A DNA stretch of 37,648 nucleotides from contig JAFGBI010000011.1 in assembly GCA_016933275.1 (NCBI GenBank), forward strand, positions 1 through 37,648, written 5' to 3'. Numbering within the stretch: position 1 is the first letter of the stretch; each line of letters begins with the position of its first letter. Below, piece by piece: positions 24,424 through 32,866 of the stretch. The stretch comes from Polyangiaceae bacterium. GTDB lineage: Bacteria; Myxococcota_A; Polyangia; Polyangiales; Polyangiaceae. A program made the position numbers and the translations under genes. The notes beneath the pieces are model-generated. The model was not told the DNA's origin, did no database searches, and saw only the letters and a program-made list of their open reading frames with translations.

Positions 24424-25812
24424 ATGGATTCGACCTCGATCGAACCTCCACGAATCCTTGCCACCCGACCCGGGCGCCTGCACAGGGGAGCGGGCGGCGC
24501 GGGCGGTAGGTGGCGAGTCGCTGTCTGGATCGCTGTGGGCGTGGCGACGCTCGTGGACCTCGCCTGCAGCCAAATCGTGGGCATCGAGGAGACGGTCGCG
24601 GTCCACCCAAGCGGCAACGGGGGAGCAGCGGGATTGGCCGAGGGAGGCGAGGCCGGCGGCGGGACTCCGAGCGCGGGCACCGCTCTAGCGGGCGCGGCGG
24701 GGCGCAGCGAAGCGCAGGCGGCAGGCTCTACGGGAGGGGGCGGGTCCGGCGGCGGGGCTCCGAGCGCGGGCGCGGGGGGGCGCGGCGACACAGGACTGGC
24801 AGGCGGGTCCGGCGGCGGGGCTCCGAGCGCGGGCGCGGGGGGGCGCGGCGACACAGGAACAGCGGGTTTCCCCGAGGGAGGCGTGACCTTCGGCGGAGCT
24901 CCGAGCGCGGGCGGCGCGCCCGGCGGTGCCACCCCAACAGGGGGGGGTGTTCGTAGCGAGGCTGGAGCCATGGCCTTGTCGGGAGGGGGCATGGCAGAGG
25001 GCGGGGCTCCGAGCGCGGGCGCGGGGAGACGCGGCCAGGCCGGCGAAGCTGGCGCGGGCGGCAGGGGCGACTGCGTGGGGATCACGCCGCGCTGTGGCGA
25101 AGCGGGGCGCGAGATCTGCGAGAGCGGTCAGTGGGTTTCGGCGGCCTGTCCGCTCGACACGCCGACCTGCCTGCAGGGCCAGTGCGTCGTGCGCGGGCCG
25201 ACGATGGTGCGGGTCGACACCTACTTCATCGACAGCACGGAGGTGACGGTGGCCCAATACGCCGAGTTCCTCGCCGCCAAGGCGGGCGACACGAGCGGGC
25301 AGCCTGAGGTCTGCGCCTGGAACGACCACTTCGAGCGGGACTACGAGGAGGGCGGCGACGACTGGCCGGTCACCCAGGTCGATTGGTGCGACGCCACGGC
25401 CTACTGCAAGTGGGCCGACAAGCACCTCTGCAGAGGCCTGGATGGCGCCGCGCTGGACCAAGATGAGCTCTACGACGCGAGCAAGAGCCAGTGGATCCGG
25501 GCGTGCGGCGGACCGTCTGGATCCATCTTCCCGAACCCCAGCCCGGACTGCAACAACAGCGGCGGCTGGGGCGACGTCGCTGCCGTCGCCACCTTCCCGG
25601 GTTGCGAGGGCTACTTCGAAGGACTGTTCGACATGGTCGGAAACGTGGCGGAGTGGGTCGACTCCTGCGAGGGGACAGAAGGCGCAAGCGACATTTGTCC
25701 GCTCCTCGGGGGAAGCATCCAGGAAGCCAAGGGCAGTTGCCCGATGTATGCCTACCAGTACCCGCGGGACGCGACCGCGGGGACCTTCGGCTTCCGCTGC
25801 TGTTCCGGCTGA
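24424..25812 (+). CDS. Lipoprotein with SUMF1/formylglycine-generating-enzyme-like domain
   Basis: From the ATG at 24424 (a GTG at 24400 is an alternative) the product is 462 residues. A signal peptide (RVAVWIAVGVATLVDLAC) is followed by SQIVGIEE; the -CSxIVGIE- string after a likely lipidated Cys48 is frequent in myxobacterial lipoproteins, although Asp at -3 is atypical. A Gly/Ala-rich tether (about 60-215) holds a perfect 57-bp direct repeat. The FGE/SUMF1-like domain covers about 258-462: VDTYFIDSTEVTVAQYAEFL, PVTQVDWCDATAYCKW, LFDMVGNVAEWVDSC and FGFRCCSG. The DMVGNVAEW and FGFR motifs are diagnostic. True FGEs oxidise a sulfatase Cys using active-site Cys residues in the C-terminal part; no sulfatase is nearby, and many such domains serve other functions, so activity is open. 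Confidence 0.85.
   Translation: MDSTSIEPPRILATRPGRLHRGAGGAGGRWRVAVWIAVGVATLVDLACSQIVGIEETVAVHPSGNGGAAGLAEGGEAGGGTPSAGTALAGAAGRSEAQAAGSTGGGGSGGGAPSAGAGGRGDTGLAGGSGGGAPSAGAGGRGDTGTAGFPEGGVTFGGAPSAGGAPGGATPTGGGVRSEAGAMALSGGGMAEGGAPSAGAGRRGQAGEAGAGGRGDCVGITPRCGEAGREICESGQWVSAACPLDTPTCLQGQCVVRGPTMVRVDTYFIDSTEVTVAQYAEFLAAKAGDTSGQPEVCAWNDHFERDYEEGGDDWPVTQVDWCDATAYCKWADKHLCRGLDGAALDQDELYDASKSQWIRACGGPSGSIFPNPSPDCNNSGGWGDVAAVATFPGCEGYFEGLFDMVGNVAEWVDSCEGTEGASDICPLLGGSIQEAKGSCPMYAYQYPRDATAGTFGFRCCSG
24739..24858 (+). repeat. Perfect 57-bp direct repeat in the SUMF1-lipoprotein tether
   Basis: Bases 24739-24795 recur identically at 24802-24858, offset by 63 bp (21 codons). The unit encodes a Gly/Ala-rich segment around GGGAPSAGAGGRGDTG. 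Shorter copies of the GGxPSAG core recur on either side, showing growth of the tether by in-frame duplication. Confidence 0.93.
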
Positions 25813-26218
25813 GCCGGAGGACGACACCGGGGCTGGGCCTCGGCTGCTGTTGGCTGCCCTGGCATGGAACGGCACGGCCGGCTCCTCCACGTGTTCATGC
25901 CCCGCCCACGAGCCGACGCCGAGAACCCCGGAGCGCGCGGGAAGCTCCCGGACCCGACCACGTTTCGAACCCCGTCCTGCTCGGGCTCGCTCGCTCCCCG
26001 TCGCTCGCCGGAGGGATGCTGCTCCTCGCGGGCGCCGTGCCGCAGCGAGACCCGACACGGAGCAAGGGACCCCCAGAGAGGTGGCGGGTGGAGCTCGTCC
26101 AAAGACGTCGGCGATCCGCTGAGCTCGGCGGAACGCCCGGGCTCTCGCGCGTTTGACGAGAATTCTCCGTGGGCCTACGCTGGCGGCAAGCGAATCGCAA
26201 AGCCGACGAGGGAGCCTC
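25813..26218. other. Intergenic, no supported gene
   Basis: A near-perfect short inverted repeat, tccggct-g-agccgga (25804-25818), overlaps the stop codon of the upstream gene and might form part of a terminator, but it has no T-run. The remaining sequence has only Arg/Pro-rich shadow frames. Confidence 0.45.
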
Positions 26219-26740
26219 ATGAGAGAGGACATGAAGCGCAACATAGAGGCCAGGGATCTGGGTCCCGAGCAGATCTTCTCGGCATCCTTGATCGCCGGCT
26301 TGAACTCATTTGGTATTCTGAATCAGGCAGTCGTATGTTCGGCGACCCGCCAGATTGGGAAGGACCTGGCCGAGTATTACTTTGCCTGCAATCCCCTCGC
26401 CGAGGTCATGCCCAATGCACGAGGCATGAGCACCATCGACGCGTGCAGAAAGGCAATCGACGTCCTCCAGTCGCTACTGCGCATCTCGGAGGAAATTGAA
26501 TGCGGCGAGGACGGCAACTCGGTCGTCGTGCGGGTACGAGCCAGTAGGTGCAGGTACTGTCCGAAGGGAGTTGGTCGCGCGGAGCTCAAGGGCACCCTGT
26601 GCCCGTTCCCAACCCTCATCGAGACATTCGTCAACACGTTGAGCAACCGAACCGTGATCACAGTATTCAAAGAGGACTCGATGCCGCTGCTGAAGAAGGA
26701 CGGCGACTGGTGCATGATCCGGTACACCCCTTCCGGCTAG
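26219..26740 (+). CDS. Small cytosolic Cys protein, distantly V4R (4-vinyl reductase)-like
   Basis: The ATG at 26219 has GGGAG upstream; an ATG at 26231 preceded by AGAGGAC is nearly as good. The 173-residue product has no signal peptide or membrane segment. Its first half is helical (QIFSASLIAGLNSFGILNQA, DACRKAIDVLQSLLRI). The second half reads VVVRVRASRCRYCPKGVG, then GTLCPFPTLIETFVNTLSNR, TVITVFKEDSMPLLKKD and GDWCMIRYTP. The C-x2-C, the C-P-x-x-x-x-[LI] helix, the beta strand and the final G-D-x-x-C match the order of V4R small-molecule-binding domains, although the usual middle Cys (E-x-x-C) is replaced by Met. I do not recognise a specific family. Third positions are clearly less GC-rich than in neighbouring genes, a possible sign of transfer. 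Confidence 0.65.
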   Translation: MREDMKRNIEARDLGPEQIFSASLIAGLNSFGILNQAVVCSATRQIGKDLAEYYFACNPLAEVMPNARGMSTIDACRKAIDVLQSLLRISEEIECGEDGNSVVVRVRASRCRYCPKGVGRAELKGTLCPFPTLIETFVNTLSNRTVITVFKEDSMPLLKKDGDWCMIRYTPSG

Positions 26741-26867
26741 GTCGAGGCTTCGATGTCCTGAGCGCGCGTCTCCTCTCGAGTGCTCCACCGAAGGGATAGC
26801 GAGCTCGAAGGCGCAACCGACGAGGCTCGGCGCGACCTGCCTCGGATCAGAGACGCCCGACGGAGCC

Positions 26868-27965
26868 TCAGAACCGCCCACTGATGAGGAGCGTCACGCC
26901 GTCTTGGTAGCCCGCGCCACGGTCACCGTCAGCGCCGCGGGCGGGCGGTGCGTTGGGGAGAACGAACAAGACCACCCCAGCCGCTCCGCTCACGGCGCTC
27001 GTGGCGAAGCAGACGTCAGCCCACGTCGCCGAGCGCTTCGCGCGACGGTACGCCGTCTCCGCCGTGGTGTCGCAGACTCCCTCCGGGCAATGTTGGTTCC
27101 GCCTGGCCCAGGCGTCGAAGGCGTCGATCCCGAAGTAGGCGCCTGCGGCTAGCGTCAGGGCACTCAGCGCGAGCGCCGTGCCGCCCAGGATCGGCCTCGT
27201 CGAGCGGTGGCCGGCGTCACGCGTCGAGTCGGGGATCGCGCTCCCGGGTTGTGGCGACGGCGACCGCACGTCGGACGTCACGGACCGATCCTGCGCGGTC
27301 CGCGGAGCGGACCCCGCGTCTGCCGCGGCCTTCGCCGCGGCGGTGCCGCTCCGCCCGGGCGCCGCCGCCGGTGCGCGGAGCGGGACCATCACGTCGGTGG
27401 TGGCGCCGGCGCGGTCGATCACGACCTCGATGGCGAAGGGCTCGACGCCAAGGGCGCGCCCGCTGACACGGTGCACCCCCGGGTCGACCGGGATGGGCAC
27501 GCCAAACGCGTCGCGCCCGAGCCGCGTCCCGTCGAGCTCGATCTCGACGCCCACGACCTCGACCTCGGGGAGCCGGATCACCACACGCGCGAGGAGTGGC
27601 TCGAGCACGGCGGTGCGCTGGCGCGCGAGGATGGCGCGCGGCTCATCGTGCGCTTTCAGGCTCAGCGCGAGCACATCCTGATACTCGACGTACGCGGTGG
27701 CCGTCTTGCCGAGCTGCTCGTGGCAGTACGCGAGGTTCAGCAGCGTGCCCGCGGCCGGCTCGAGGCGCTCGCTCTCCTCGAGCTTGGCGCACGCCGCCGG
27801 ATAGTCTCCCTCGAGCAGCAGGCGGCGTCCCTGCTCGAAGAGCGCCTGCGCCGCCGGGGCCGTGACTTCGTCGCCCCGTGCGCGGCCCGCCGAGGAGCAG
27901 GTCGCGCCGGCGATCAGGACCGCGGAGATCGCGCGAGCGCATCGCTGGCAAAACGTCACGTTCAC
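26868..27965 (-). CDS. Secreted TPR and PEGA-like protein (block B), paralogue of the 9030 gene
   Basis: The GTG at 27965 overlaps the kinase stop (GTGA); a second in-frame GTG at 27959 is better spaced (eight bases) from the GAGG at 27971-27968. The product is about 365 residues: signal peptide (AISAVLIAGATCSSAGRARG), TPR-like region (QALFEQGRRLLLEGDYPAAC, LLNLAYCHEQLGKTATAYVE), PEGA-like beta domain (VEIELDGTRLGRDAFGVPIP then VDPGVHRVSGRALG), an Ala/Pro/Ser linker, and two hydrophobic segments near the C-terminus (ILGGTALALSALTLAAGAYF and AVSGAAGVVLFVLPN). Between these sits HCPEGVCD, matching the Cys-pair loop of the 9030 protein. It is the last gene of a three-gene overlapping operon. Its role is probably envelope sensing or scaffolding for the kinase; this is inferred. 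Confidence 0.8.
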   Translation of the reverse strand: MNVTFCQRCARAISAVLIAGATCSSAGRARGDEVTAPAAQALFEQGRRLLLEGDYPAACAKLEESERLEPAAGTLLNLAYCHEQLGKTATAYVEYQDVLALSLKAHDEPRAILARQRTAVLEPLLARVVIRLPEVEVVGVEIELDGTRLGRDAFGVPIPVDPGVHRVSGRALGVEPFAIEVVIDRAGATTDVMVPLRAPAAAPGRSGTAAAKAAADAGSAPRTAQDRSVTSDVRSPSPQPGSAIPDSTRDAGHRSTRPILGGTALALSALTLAAGAYFGIDAFDAWARRNQHCPEGVCDTTAETAYRRAKRSATWADVCFATSAVSGAAGVVLFVLPNAPPARGADGDRGAGYQDGVTLLISGRF

Positions 27966-29641
27966 TTCCTCGTTAGCATGGGCGGCTCGAGCAGAACGGC
28001 TGCGGGATCGTTCGGACCCGAGGTAGGGACCGCCCCCGCTCCGGAGGATGGGGTCGCCGCCGTCGGGCCCGTGCGCGCGGCCCGCGGGCGCGGCGGGGTG
28101 GGAGCCGCCGCGGCGGGCGCGCTCGGTGGCCCGGACCTCGCCGGAGGCGTGACCGGTCCCGTTGACATCGAACCTGCCGCCCCGGGACCGGGTACCGAGG
28201 ACCCGGGGGCGACTAGCCCGTCCTGGTCGTTCGCCGTCGGTGGGAGACCCACGGACACGGCCGCGGGGGGTCCTACGGCGGACGCCCTCGCGGAGGCCAC
28301 CGCGGTCGCCGGCGCCCCGGGGGGTGTCCGGTTCGGTTCCGTCACCATCGGTCCGCGTCGGACGCCCAGCACGGCGACCGCGACGCCCGCGGCAAGGACG
28401 CAGCCGGCCAGCAGCAACGTCGCGACCCGCCGCCCTCGCCAGAGCCTGATGGGAGAGAGCGACCGCATGATTGCGGTTCGGCTCGAGTGGTCGACGGGAG
28501 GAGCCGGGTGCGCCGAGCCCGGAGGCAGCGTCGTCACACCGAGCGATGGTGCCGTCGGCGTCCCTACGAGGCGCCGCGACGACGGTACGGGGGCCAGAGC
28601 CGGATCACCCACGGGCAAGGTCCCCCTGAGGACCGGAGCGGCCACGCCGAGCGAGGCCGCTAGTATCGACGTGCCTGGGTGCTTCCACGGCGTGCCCTCG
28701 CCGAGCGCGCGCCAGAAGCACCCCAGATCGGGGAACCGCTGCCGCGGATCCACGGCGAGAGCCCGCGCGAAGGCCGCCTCGACGCCCGGAGGCACCGTCA
28801 CGCCGAGCGCCCCTGGCGTCGGCCTTCTCGCACTGTCGAGGGTGGCCCGCATCACCCCTCCCGGCTCGAGGTGTCCGTTCCAGCGCCGACCCACCAGGAG
28901 CTCAACCAGCACGAGCGCGAAGGAGTAGACGTCGGTCCAAGGGCCCGTGGCGCCGAAGCTGCGATCCCACTGCTCGGGGGCACCGTAGGCCGGCGTGAAC
29001 GGGCTCCTTGCGAGCGCGGTGTCGTCGTAGACATCGTCCGTGGGACTGCCCTCCTTGGCGAGCCCGAAGTCGAGGAGCTTGGGCACCACCTGCCCGTCGG
29101 TCACCATGAGAAAGACGTTGCTCGGCTTCAGGTCGCGGTGCGCGATCCGACGTGCATGGGCCACGCTCAGGCCCTGCGCCAGGCCATCGAACAGGTGCAG
29201 CACAGTGTCGAGGGCGAGCGTCCTGCCCTCGCGCTCGAGCGAGGTGAGTAGCGACTTCAGGGTGATGCCTTCCAACCACTCCATGGCAAGATAGGCAAGG
29301 TCGCTTCGTCCCGGGCACGGGACCGTTCCGGCCTCGAAGACGTGCACGAAGGCCGAGTGCAGCGGCGCGAGCTTGAAGAGGAGTCGGCCCTCGGCGGCCG
29401 AGACGGCGGAGACGGCGGAGACCTGCCCGCCGCTCCGCACGAACACCTTGATCGCCACCGCGGAGTCGAAGCTCACGTGGCGCGCGCGAAAGACCACCCC
29501 AAAGCCGCCGGCGCCCACGACCTCTTCAACCAGGTATCGACGGTCGATGATCGTGCCGATGAGGCCGAGATCGTCCGATGGTCTGCGCTGTGGTGCGATT
29601 GGCCCCTGGCAAGGGGTGCCGTCAGGGTTCACGGGAGCCAT
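27962..29641 (-). CDS. Membrane-anchored Hanks-type Ser/Thr protein kinase (block B)
   Basis: A 559-residue kinase starting at the ATG at 29641, inside the last 20 bases of the upstream regulator gene. Kinase motifs are [13 protein letters not shown] (about 43-55), AIKVF (Lys65), [20 protein letters not shown] and [10 protein letters not shown], all intact. The loop after DFG is longer than in the two block A kinases and includes [10 protein letters not shown] with Ser/Thr residues that could be phosphorylated. A membrane segment follows ([22 protein letters not shown]), then a long Pro/Ala/Ser-rich extracytoplasmic tail ending PPMLTRK. The overlap at both ends implies coupled translation with the FHA regulator and the TPR/PEGA protein. 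FHA domains bind phosphothreonine, so the regulator is the obvious candidate reader of this kinase. Confidence 0.9.
   Translation of the reverse strand: MAPVNPDGTPCQGPIAPQRRPSDDLGLIGTIIDRRYLVEEVVGAGGFGVVFRARHVSFDSAVAIKVFVRSGGQVSAVSAVSAAEGRLLFKLAPLHSAFVHVFEAGTVPCPGRSDLAYLAMEWLEGITLKSLLTSLEREGRTLALDTVLHLFDGLAQGLSVAHARRIAHRDLKPSNVFLMVTDGQVVPKLLDFGLAKEGSPTDDVYDDTALARSPFTPAYGAPEQWDRSFGATGPWTDVYSFALVLVELLVGRRWNGHLEPGGVMRATLDSARRPTPGALGVTVPPGVEAAFARALAVDPRQRFPDLGCFWRALGEGTPWKHPGTSILAASLGVAAPVLRGTLPVGDPALAPVPSSRRLVGTPTAPSLGVTTLPPGSAHPAPPVDHSSRTAIMRSLSPIRLWRGRRVATLLLAGCVLAAGVAVAVLGVRRGPMVTEPNRTPPGAPATAVASARASAVGPPAAVSVGLPPTANDQDGLVAPGSSVPGPGAAGSMSTGPVTPPARSGPPSAPAAAAPTPPRPRAARTGPTAATPSSGAGAVPTSGPNDPAAVLLEPPMLTRK
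27968..27971 (-). promoter_or_regulatory. Ribosome-binding site inside the kinase's last codons
   Basis: On the minus strand GAGG spans the ACG-AGG codons of the LTRK tail. It lies two bases before the GTG at 27965 and eight before the GTG at 27959. Confidence 0.5.
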
Positions 29642-30977
29642 GCGCCGGAACCTCCGCGCGAAGGGCCGCGAGATCCAGCCCGTTCCGCCCGCAGAAATTG
29701 TAGAGGGTGGTCCGCGACACGCCCAGAAGCCGCGCCGCCAAGGTGGCGTTTCCGTTCGCGCTCCCGAACGCGGTGCGCACGGACTCCACGTTCAGCTCGG
29801 CGCGGGGTGGAGCGGCGCTCTCCACCGGCTCCGGCAGGTGTCGCCGCCGGATCGTGGTCGTTCCTTCCGCCGCGACGCGAAGGGCGGCCTGCAACAGAGA
29901 GAACTGGAGCTCGCGGACGTTCCCGCTCCAGGGGCGCAGGGCGAGCTCCTCGGCGGCACCTGGCGAGAGCGAGACGCCCGGTGCGTCCCGGGCCAGCCGG
30001 TCTGCAGCGAGCAACAAGACCTCGTCCCGGCGGTCGCGCAGCGGGGGCACGCGGATCACCACCGCCGAGAGACGGTAGAAGAGGTCCCGGCGGAACTGCT
30101 GAGCGCGCGTCGCTTCCTCGAGATCGCGGCTCGTCGCGGCCACCAGGCGCGGGTTGACGGGAACGTCTCCGTCCGCGCCGAGCGGTCGCACGCGCCCGCT
30201 CTCCAGTGCCCGGAGCAGCTTGGCCTGCAGCTCGCCCTCGAGGTCGCCGACCTCGTCGAGGAAGAGGGTGCCGTCCGTTGCCTCACGGAAAGCGCCGAGG
30301 TGCGTGGTGGTGGCTCCCGTGAAGGCACCCTTGACATACCCGAAGAGCTCGGCCTCGAAGAGCGCGGCGGGGATCGCCGCGAGATTGACGGCGACGAGCG
30401 GACCAGTTCGGGGATGGGCGTGGTGCGCGATGCGAGCGATCACCTCCTTGCCCGAACCGCTCTCCCCGAGCACCAGCAGCGGGTGAGTGACGGCCGCCGC
30501 CTGGGTCGCCTCCTGCCACGTTCGCCAGGTATCGGGCCCCGCGAGCACGTCCTGGGTCAGGCCAGTGAATTCCTTGGCCAGGCGGCGTGGCGCCGCGTCG
30601 TAACGGGCGGGATCCCGGACCACGAGCAACAGTGTTCCGCCGCACCGAATGACACTCCCGAGCCGAGCCCGAGCGCCGCCCGCGGCGACCCGGTTTCCGT
30701 CAACGAAGGTACCATGGCGGCTGCGGTCCTCGACCTTCAGCCCATCACCCGCGGGAGTGACCGCGGCATGGACTCGGGACATCGCCTGATCGTCGGCGCG
30801 AATTGGACAGTCCGGCGCCCGTCCGACGAGCTTTGAGCGCCGAACGTGCCACACGACCGGCGCTGCCGTCGCCACGCAAGGGTGGACGCGAACGAGCCCG
30901 AGATCGGCGGTTCGGCCCGCCCCGGGCGGGTCCTCCGACCCGTCGAAGGTGGTCGTCTCGCCGTCGCCCGCAGACAT
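29622..30977 (-). CDS. FHA-domain sigma-54-dependent transcriptional activator
   Basis: Bacterial enhancer-binding protein that remodels sigma-54 RNA polymerase. From the ATG at 30977 the product is 451 residues; a GTG at 30983 and TTG at 30986 also lie in frame. Residues about 41-122 are an FHA domain ([20 protein letters not shown] with RVHA, then [13 protein letters not shown]), which binds phosphothreonine. The AAA+ domain (about 140-370) has Walker A GESGSGKE (about 171-178), the sigma-54 contact loop GAFTGA (about 217-222) and Walker [12 protein letters not shown] (about 236-246). The C-terminal Fis-type helix-turn-helix includes [19 protein letters not shown]. There is no receiver domain, so the input should be a phosphoprotein, plausibly the kinase encoded next with a 20-bp overlap. 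Its target promoters are not identifiable here. Confidence 0.9.
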   Translation of the reverse strand: MSAGDGETTTFDGSEDPPGAGRTADLGLVRVHPCVATAAPVVWHVRRSKLVGRAPDCPIRADDQAMSRVHAAVTPAGDGLKVEDRSRHGTFVDGNRVAAGGARARLGSVIRCGGTLLLVVRDPARYDAAPRRLAKEFTGLTQDVLAGPDTWRTWQEATQAAAVTHPLLVLGESGSGKEVIARIAHHAHPRTGPLVAVNLAAIPAALFEAELFGYVKGAFTGATTTHLGAFREATDGTLFLDEVGDLEGELQAKLLRALESGRVRPLGADGDVPVNPRLVAATSRDLEEATRAQQFRRDLFYRLSAVVIRVPPLRDRRDEVLLLAADRLARDAPGVSLSPGAAEELALRPWSGNVRELQFSLLQAALRVAAEGTTTIRRRHLPEPVESAAPPRAELNVESVRTAFGSANGNATLAARLLGVSRTTLYNFCGRNGLDLAALRAEVPAHGSREP

Positions 30978-31515
30978 ACCCACCAACGCTAGCCAAAGAC
31001 GGCACGCCCGTCAGTCACCCTTGCTCTCGCCCGGGCGCGGTGGGTTCGAACGCTCAGCCGGTCACGGAACCCGGCGCCGAAATGGCACAACCGGGTGCCG
31101 ATCTCCGGCACCGTGGCCGACGCGGGGGAAAGGGGGATGAGGAGAGGCGGCGACATCGCGCGGCGAGGCGCCGCCCCGGGTCGTGGCAACAGCGGTGCCC
31201 GGTCGGTGCGGAGCCCGACCCCGGATTGGACGGACGCGCCGTCCACCAACCCCTTCCGCGCAAGGCCACCGGGAGAGGCCGCGAGGGCAGTCGTCCCTGC
31301 GAAGCCACACCGTCAGGGCCGACGACTCCCGGCAGGTCGACGAGCTTTGGCGTCAACCCGAGTTCGCGACCATCATGGTGAACTCCAAAGGCTGGCCGGC
31401 TCGAGGACGCCACTGGCGATCGACCTGGACCGTCGAGCGGAGCTCTCGACTCGAGCGGCCGCCGAAGCCCGCTTCGTCCAACCGAGCTCGCCGAGGTACG
31501 CAGCGGCATCACTCC
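30978..31515. other. Intergenic, no supported gene
   Basis: This is the upstream region of the block B operon. Frames on both strands are Arg/Pro-rich without domains. No -24/-12 promoter was recognised by eye. The right end leads into a palindromic repeat element. Confidence 0.45.
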
Positions 31516-31677
31516 CCTAGAGCAGCAATCAGGTTGATTGCTTCGTCAAATCAATGACCTAGAGCACCGAACCGGCAGCAGACCTTACCAGAGGCCGCGC
31601 TGAAAACGCGTCCTCGCCTCGCATGAACGCGTTTTCAGCGCTGCCGTTGCTGTTGGCAACCTGATCGGTGCTCTAGG
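31516..31677. repeat. Palindromic MITE-like element with nested inverted repeats
   Basis: Arms at 31557-31570 (acctagagcaccga) and 31665-31678 (tcggtgctctaggt) are perfect 14-bp complements. Nested arms at 31597-31610 (gcgctgaaaacgcg) and 31628-31641 (cgcgttttcagcgc) are also perfect, around a 17-base loop; the DNA between the outer and inner arms has diverged. An extra terminal copy at 31516-31536 matches the reverse complement of 31657-31677 in 19 of 21 positions. It carries no transposase. The structure suits a non-autonomous mobile element or an exported repetitive palindrome. It ends four bases before the first possible start of the truncated PPC-like gene. Confidence 0.8.
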
Positions 31678-31681
31678 TACG

Positions 31682-32695
31682 TTGGTGCGCACGTTCACCT
31701 TCGGCTCCTGCACGCCCATCACCGTGCGGATCACCTGCGCGCCGCCGCCCCCCAGGACGGGGACGGAGACCGCGTGCGTGGATGATGATGCCGAAGAGGC
31801 AACTGGCACCTTTGTCGGTCGCTTCGTGGCAGACGAGCGGGTCGCCATCATCGTGGACGGAAAGGCTGGAGACGCAGGTGACGTGGAGCTTCACCTCGAT
31901 CCCGTGACCTGCCCGGCACAAGATCTCACCGAGCAACCCATGCCCGTTCAGCTCACGACCCTCGGTGGCATGAACAGCCACGACGGGATCTGCGGGGGAG
32001 CGGGTCGTTCGGAACGAACCTACGGCTGGGTCGCCCCAGTCGACGGCCTGTTCCGGTTCACCGTGGCCTCCGAGGCGTTCGACCCGGCCATCTACCTTGA
32101 ACAGGGGGGACGTTGTGGTGGCACCCTTCTAGGCTGCAACGCGACGGGTGCGGGCGGCTATCCTGCCGAGGTGACACGGCGCCTGCGCGCGGGAGAGCTC
32201 GTCACCGTCATCGTGGACAGCGTGCAGGGCGCGGGAGTGTTCACGCTCGACGTCAAGCGGATCACGGAGGAGTGTCCGAATGCGACGCTGAGCGGTGTCG
32301 GCGACGGCCCCGTCACCCGAACCCTGGTCGATGGCGATCCCTCTGTCCTCGCGGGTTCCTGTGCGCAAGCAGGGCTCACCATGGTGCCAGGCGGGAGCCA
32401 CGCCTTCGCCGACTACACGTTCGGCGCAACCATCGGGGGGAGGATGCGTTGCACCTACCGCATCGAAGCGAACGGAGAGTTCGCCGCTATCCTGTTGGGA
32501 GGCGATGATATCTGCGGCGGGGACGAACAACAGTGCGTCGAAGCGACCCAGGACGAGAACAGCGTCTACTTCGTCACGTTGAACCTCGGCAGCATCAGCG
32601 TGACGGAATCGCAGAGATACGTCCTCGTCGTCCGGAGCCTGACGCTGAGCCCGCTCGAGTTCACCCTGTTGTCGCCCATGTGCATGACGGTCTGA
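31682..32695 (+). CDS. PPC-like (pre-peptidase C-terminal type) domain protein, 5' end missing
   Basis: The frame is open from 31604, inside the palindromic element, but has no ATG near its beginning; the first usable start is a TTG at 31682, giving 337 residues. It opens directly inside a Cys-containing segment (TFTFGSCTPITVRITCAPPP) with no signal peptide, although the rest looks extracellular: RTYGWVAPVDGLFRFTVASE, DPAIYLEQGGRCGGTLLGC, RLRAGELVTVIVDSVQGAGV with FTLDVKR, and a second similar unit (SHAFADYTFGATIGGRMRC through RYVLVVRSLTLSPLEF). These alternating W-x-AP-x-x-G-x-x-x-F and GxYxLxV-like strands resemble PPC beta-sandwich domains. I infer that the element replaced the original 5' end, so the gene is probably silent or not exported. 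Confidence 0.6.
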   Translation: MVRTFTFGSCTPITVRITCAPPPPRTGTETACVDDDAEEATGTFVGRFVADERVAIIVDGKAGDAGDVELHLDPVTCPAQDLTEQPMPVQLTTLGGMNSHDGICGGAGRSERTYGWVAPVDGLFRFTVASEAFDPAIYLEQGGRCGGTLLGCNATGAGGYPAEVTRRLRAGELVTVIVDSVQGAGVFTLDVKRITEECPNATLSGVGDGPVTRTLVDGDPSVLAGSCAQAGLTMVPGGSHAFADYTFGATIGGRMRCTYRIEANGEFAAILLGGDDICGGDEQQCVEATQDENSVYFVTLNLGSISVTESQRYVLVVRSLTLSPLEFTLLSPMCMTV

Positions 32696-32866
32696 CGATC
32701 GGCCCCACTCAATCGCGAGCCACTCACTGCGCGGCGGAGAGGTTCGTGGGCAGTCCGCAGCGGCTCGGCCGGGTGGCCAGGGACTCCTCGCAGGGTTTCG
32801 ACGCGGCGAGGTCGCTCGGAGATGGCGAGCGATGGGAAGACCCGCCCCGCGGTCGGGGCCGAGCAG

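Noticed and set aside
27207..28928. 573-codon plus-strand frame opposite the block B kinase
   Set aside because: Shadow of the kinase and TPR/PEGA genes, with Gly/Ala/Arg-rich composition and no motif.
29373..30836. 487-codon plus-strand frame opposite the sigma-54 activator
   Set aside because: Shadow; the minus strand carries intact Walker A, GAFTGA, Walker B and FHA motifs.
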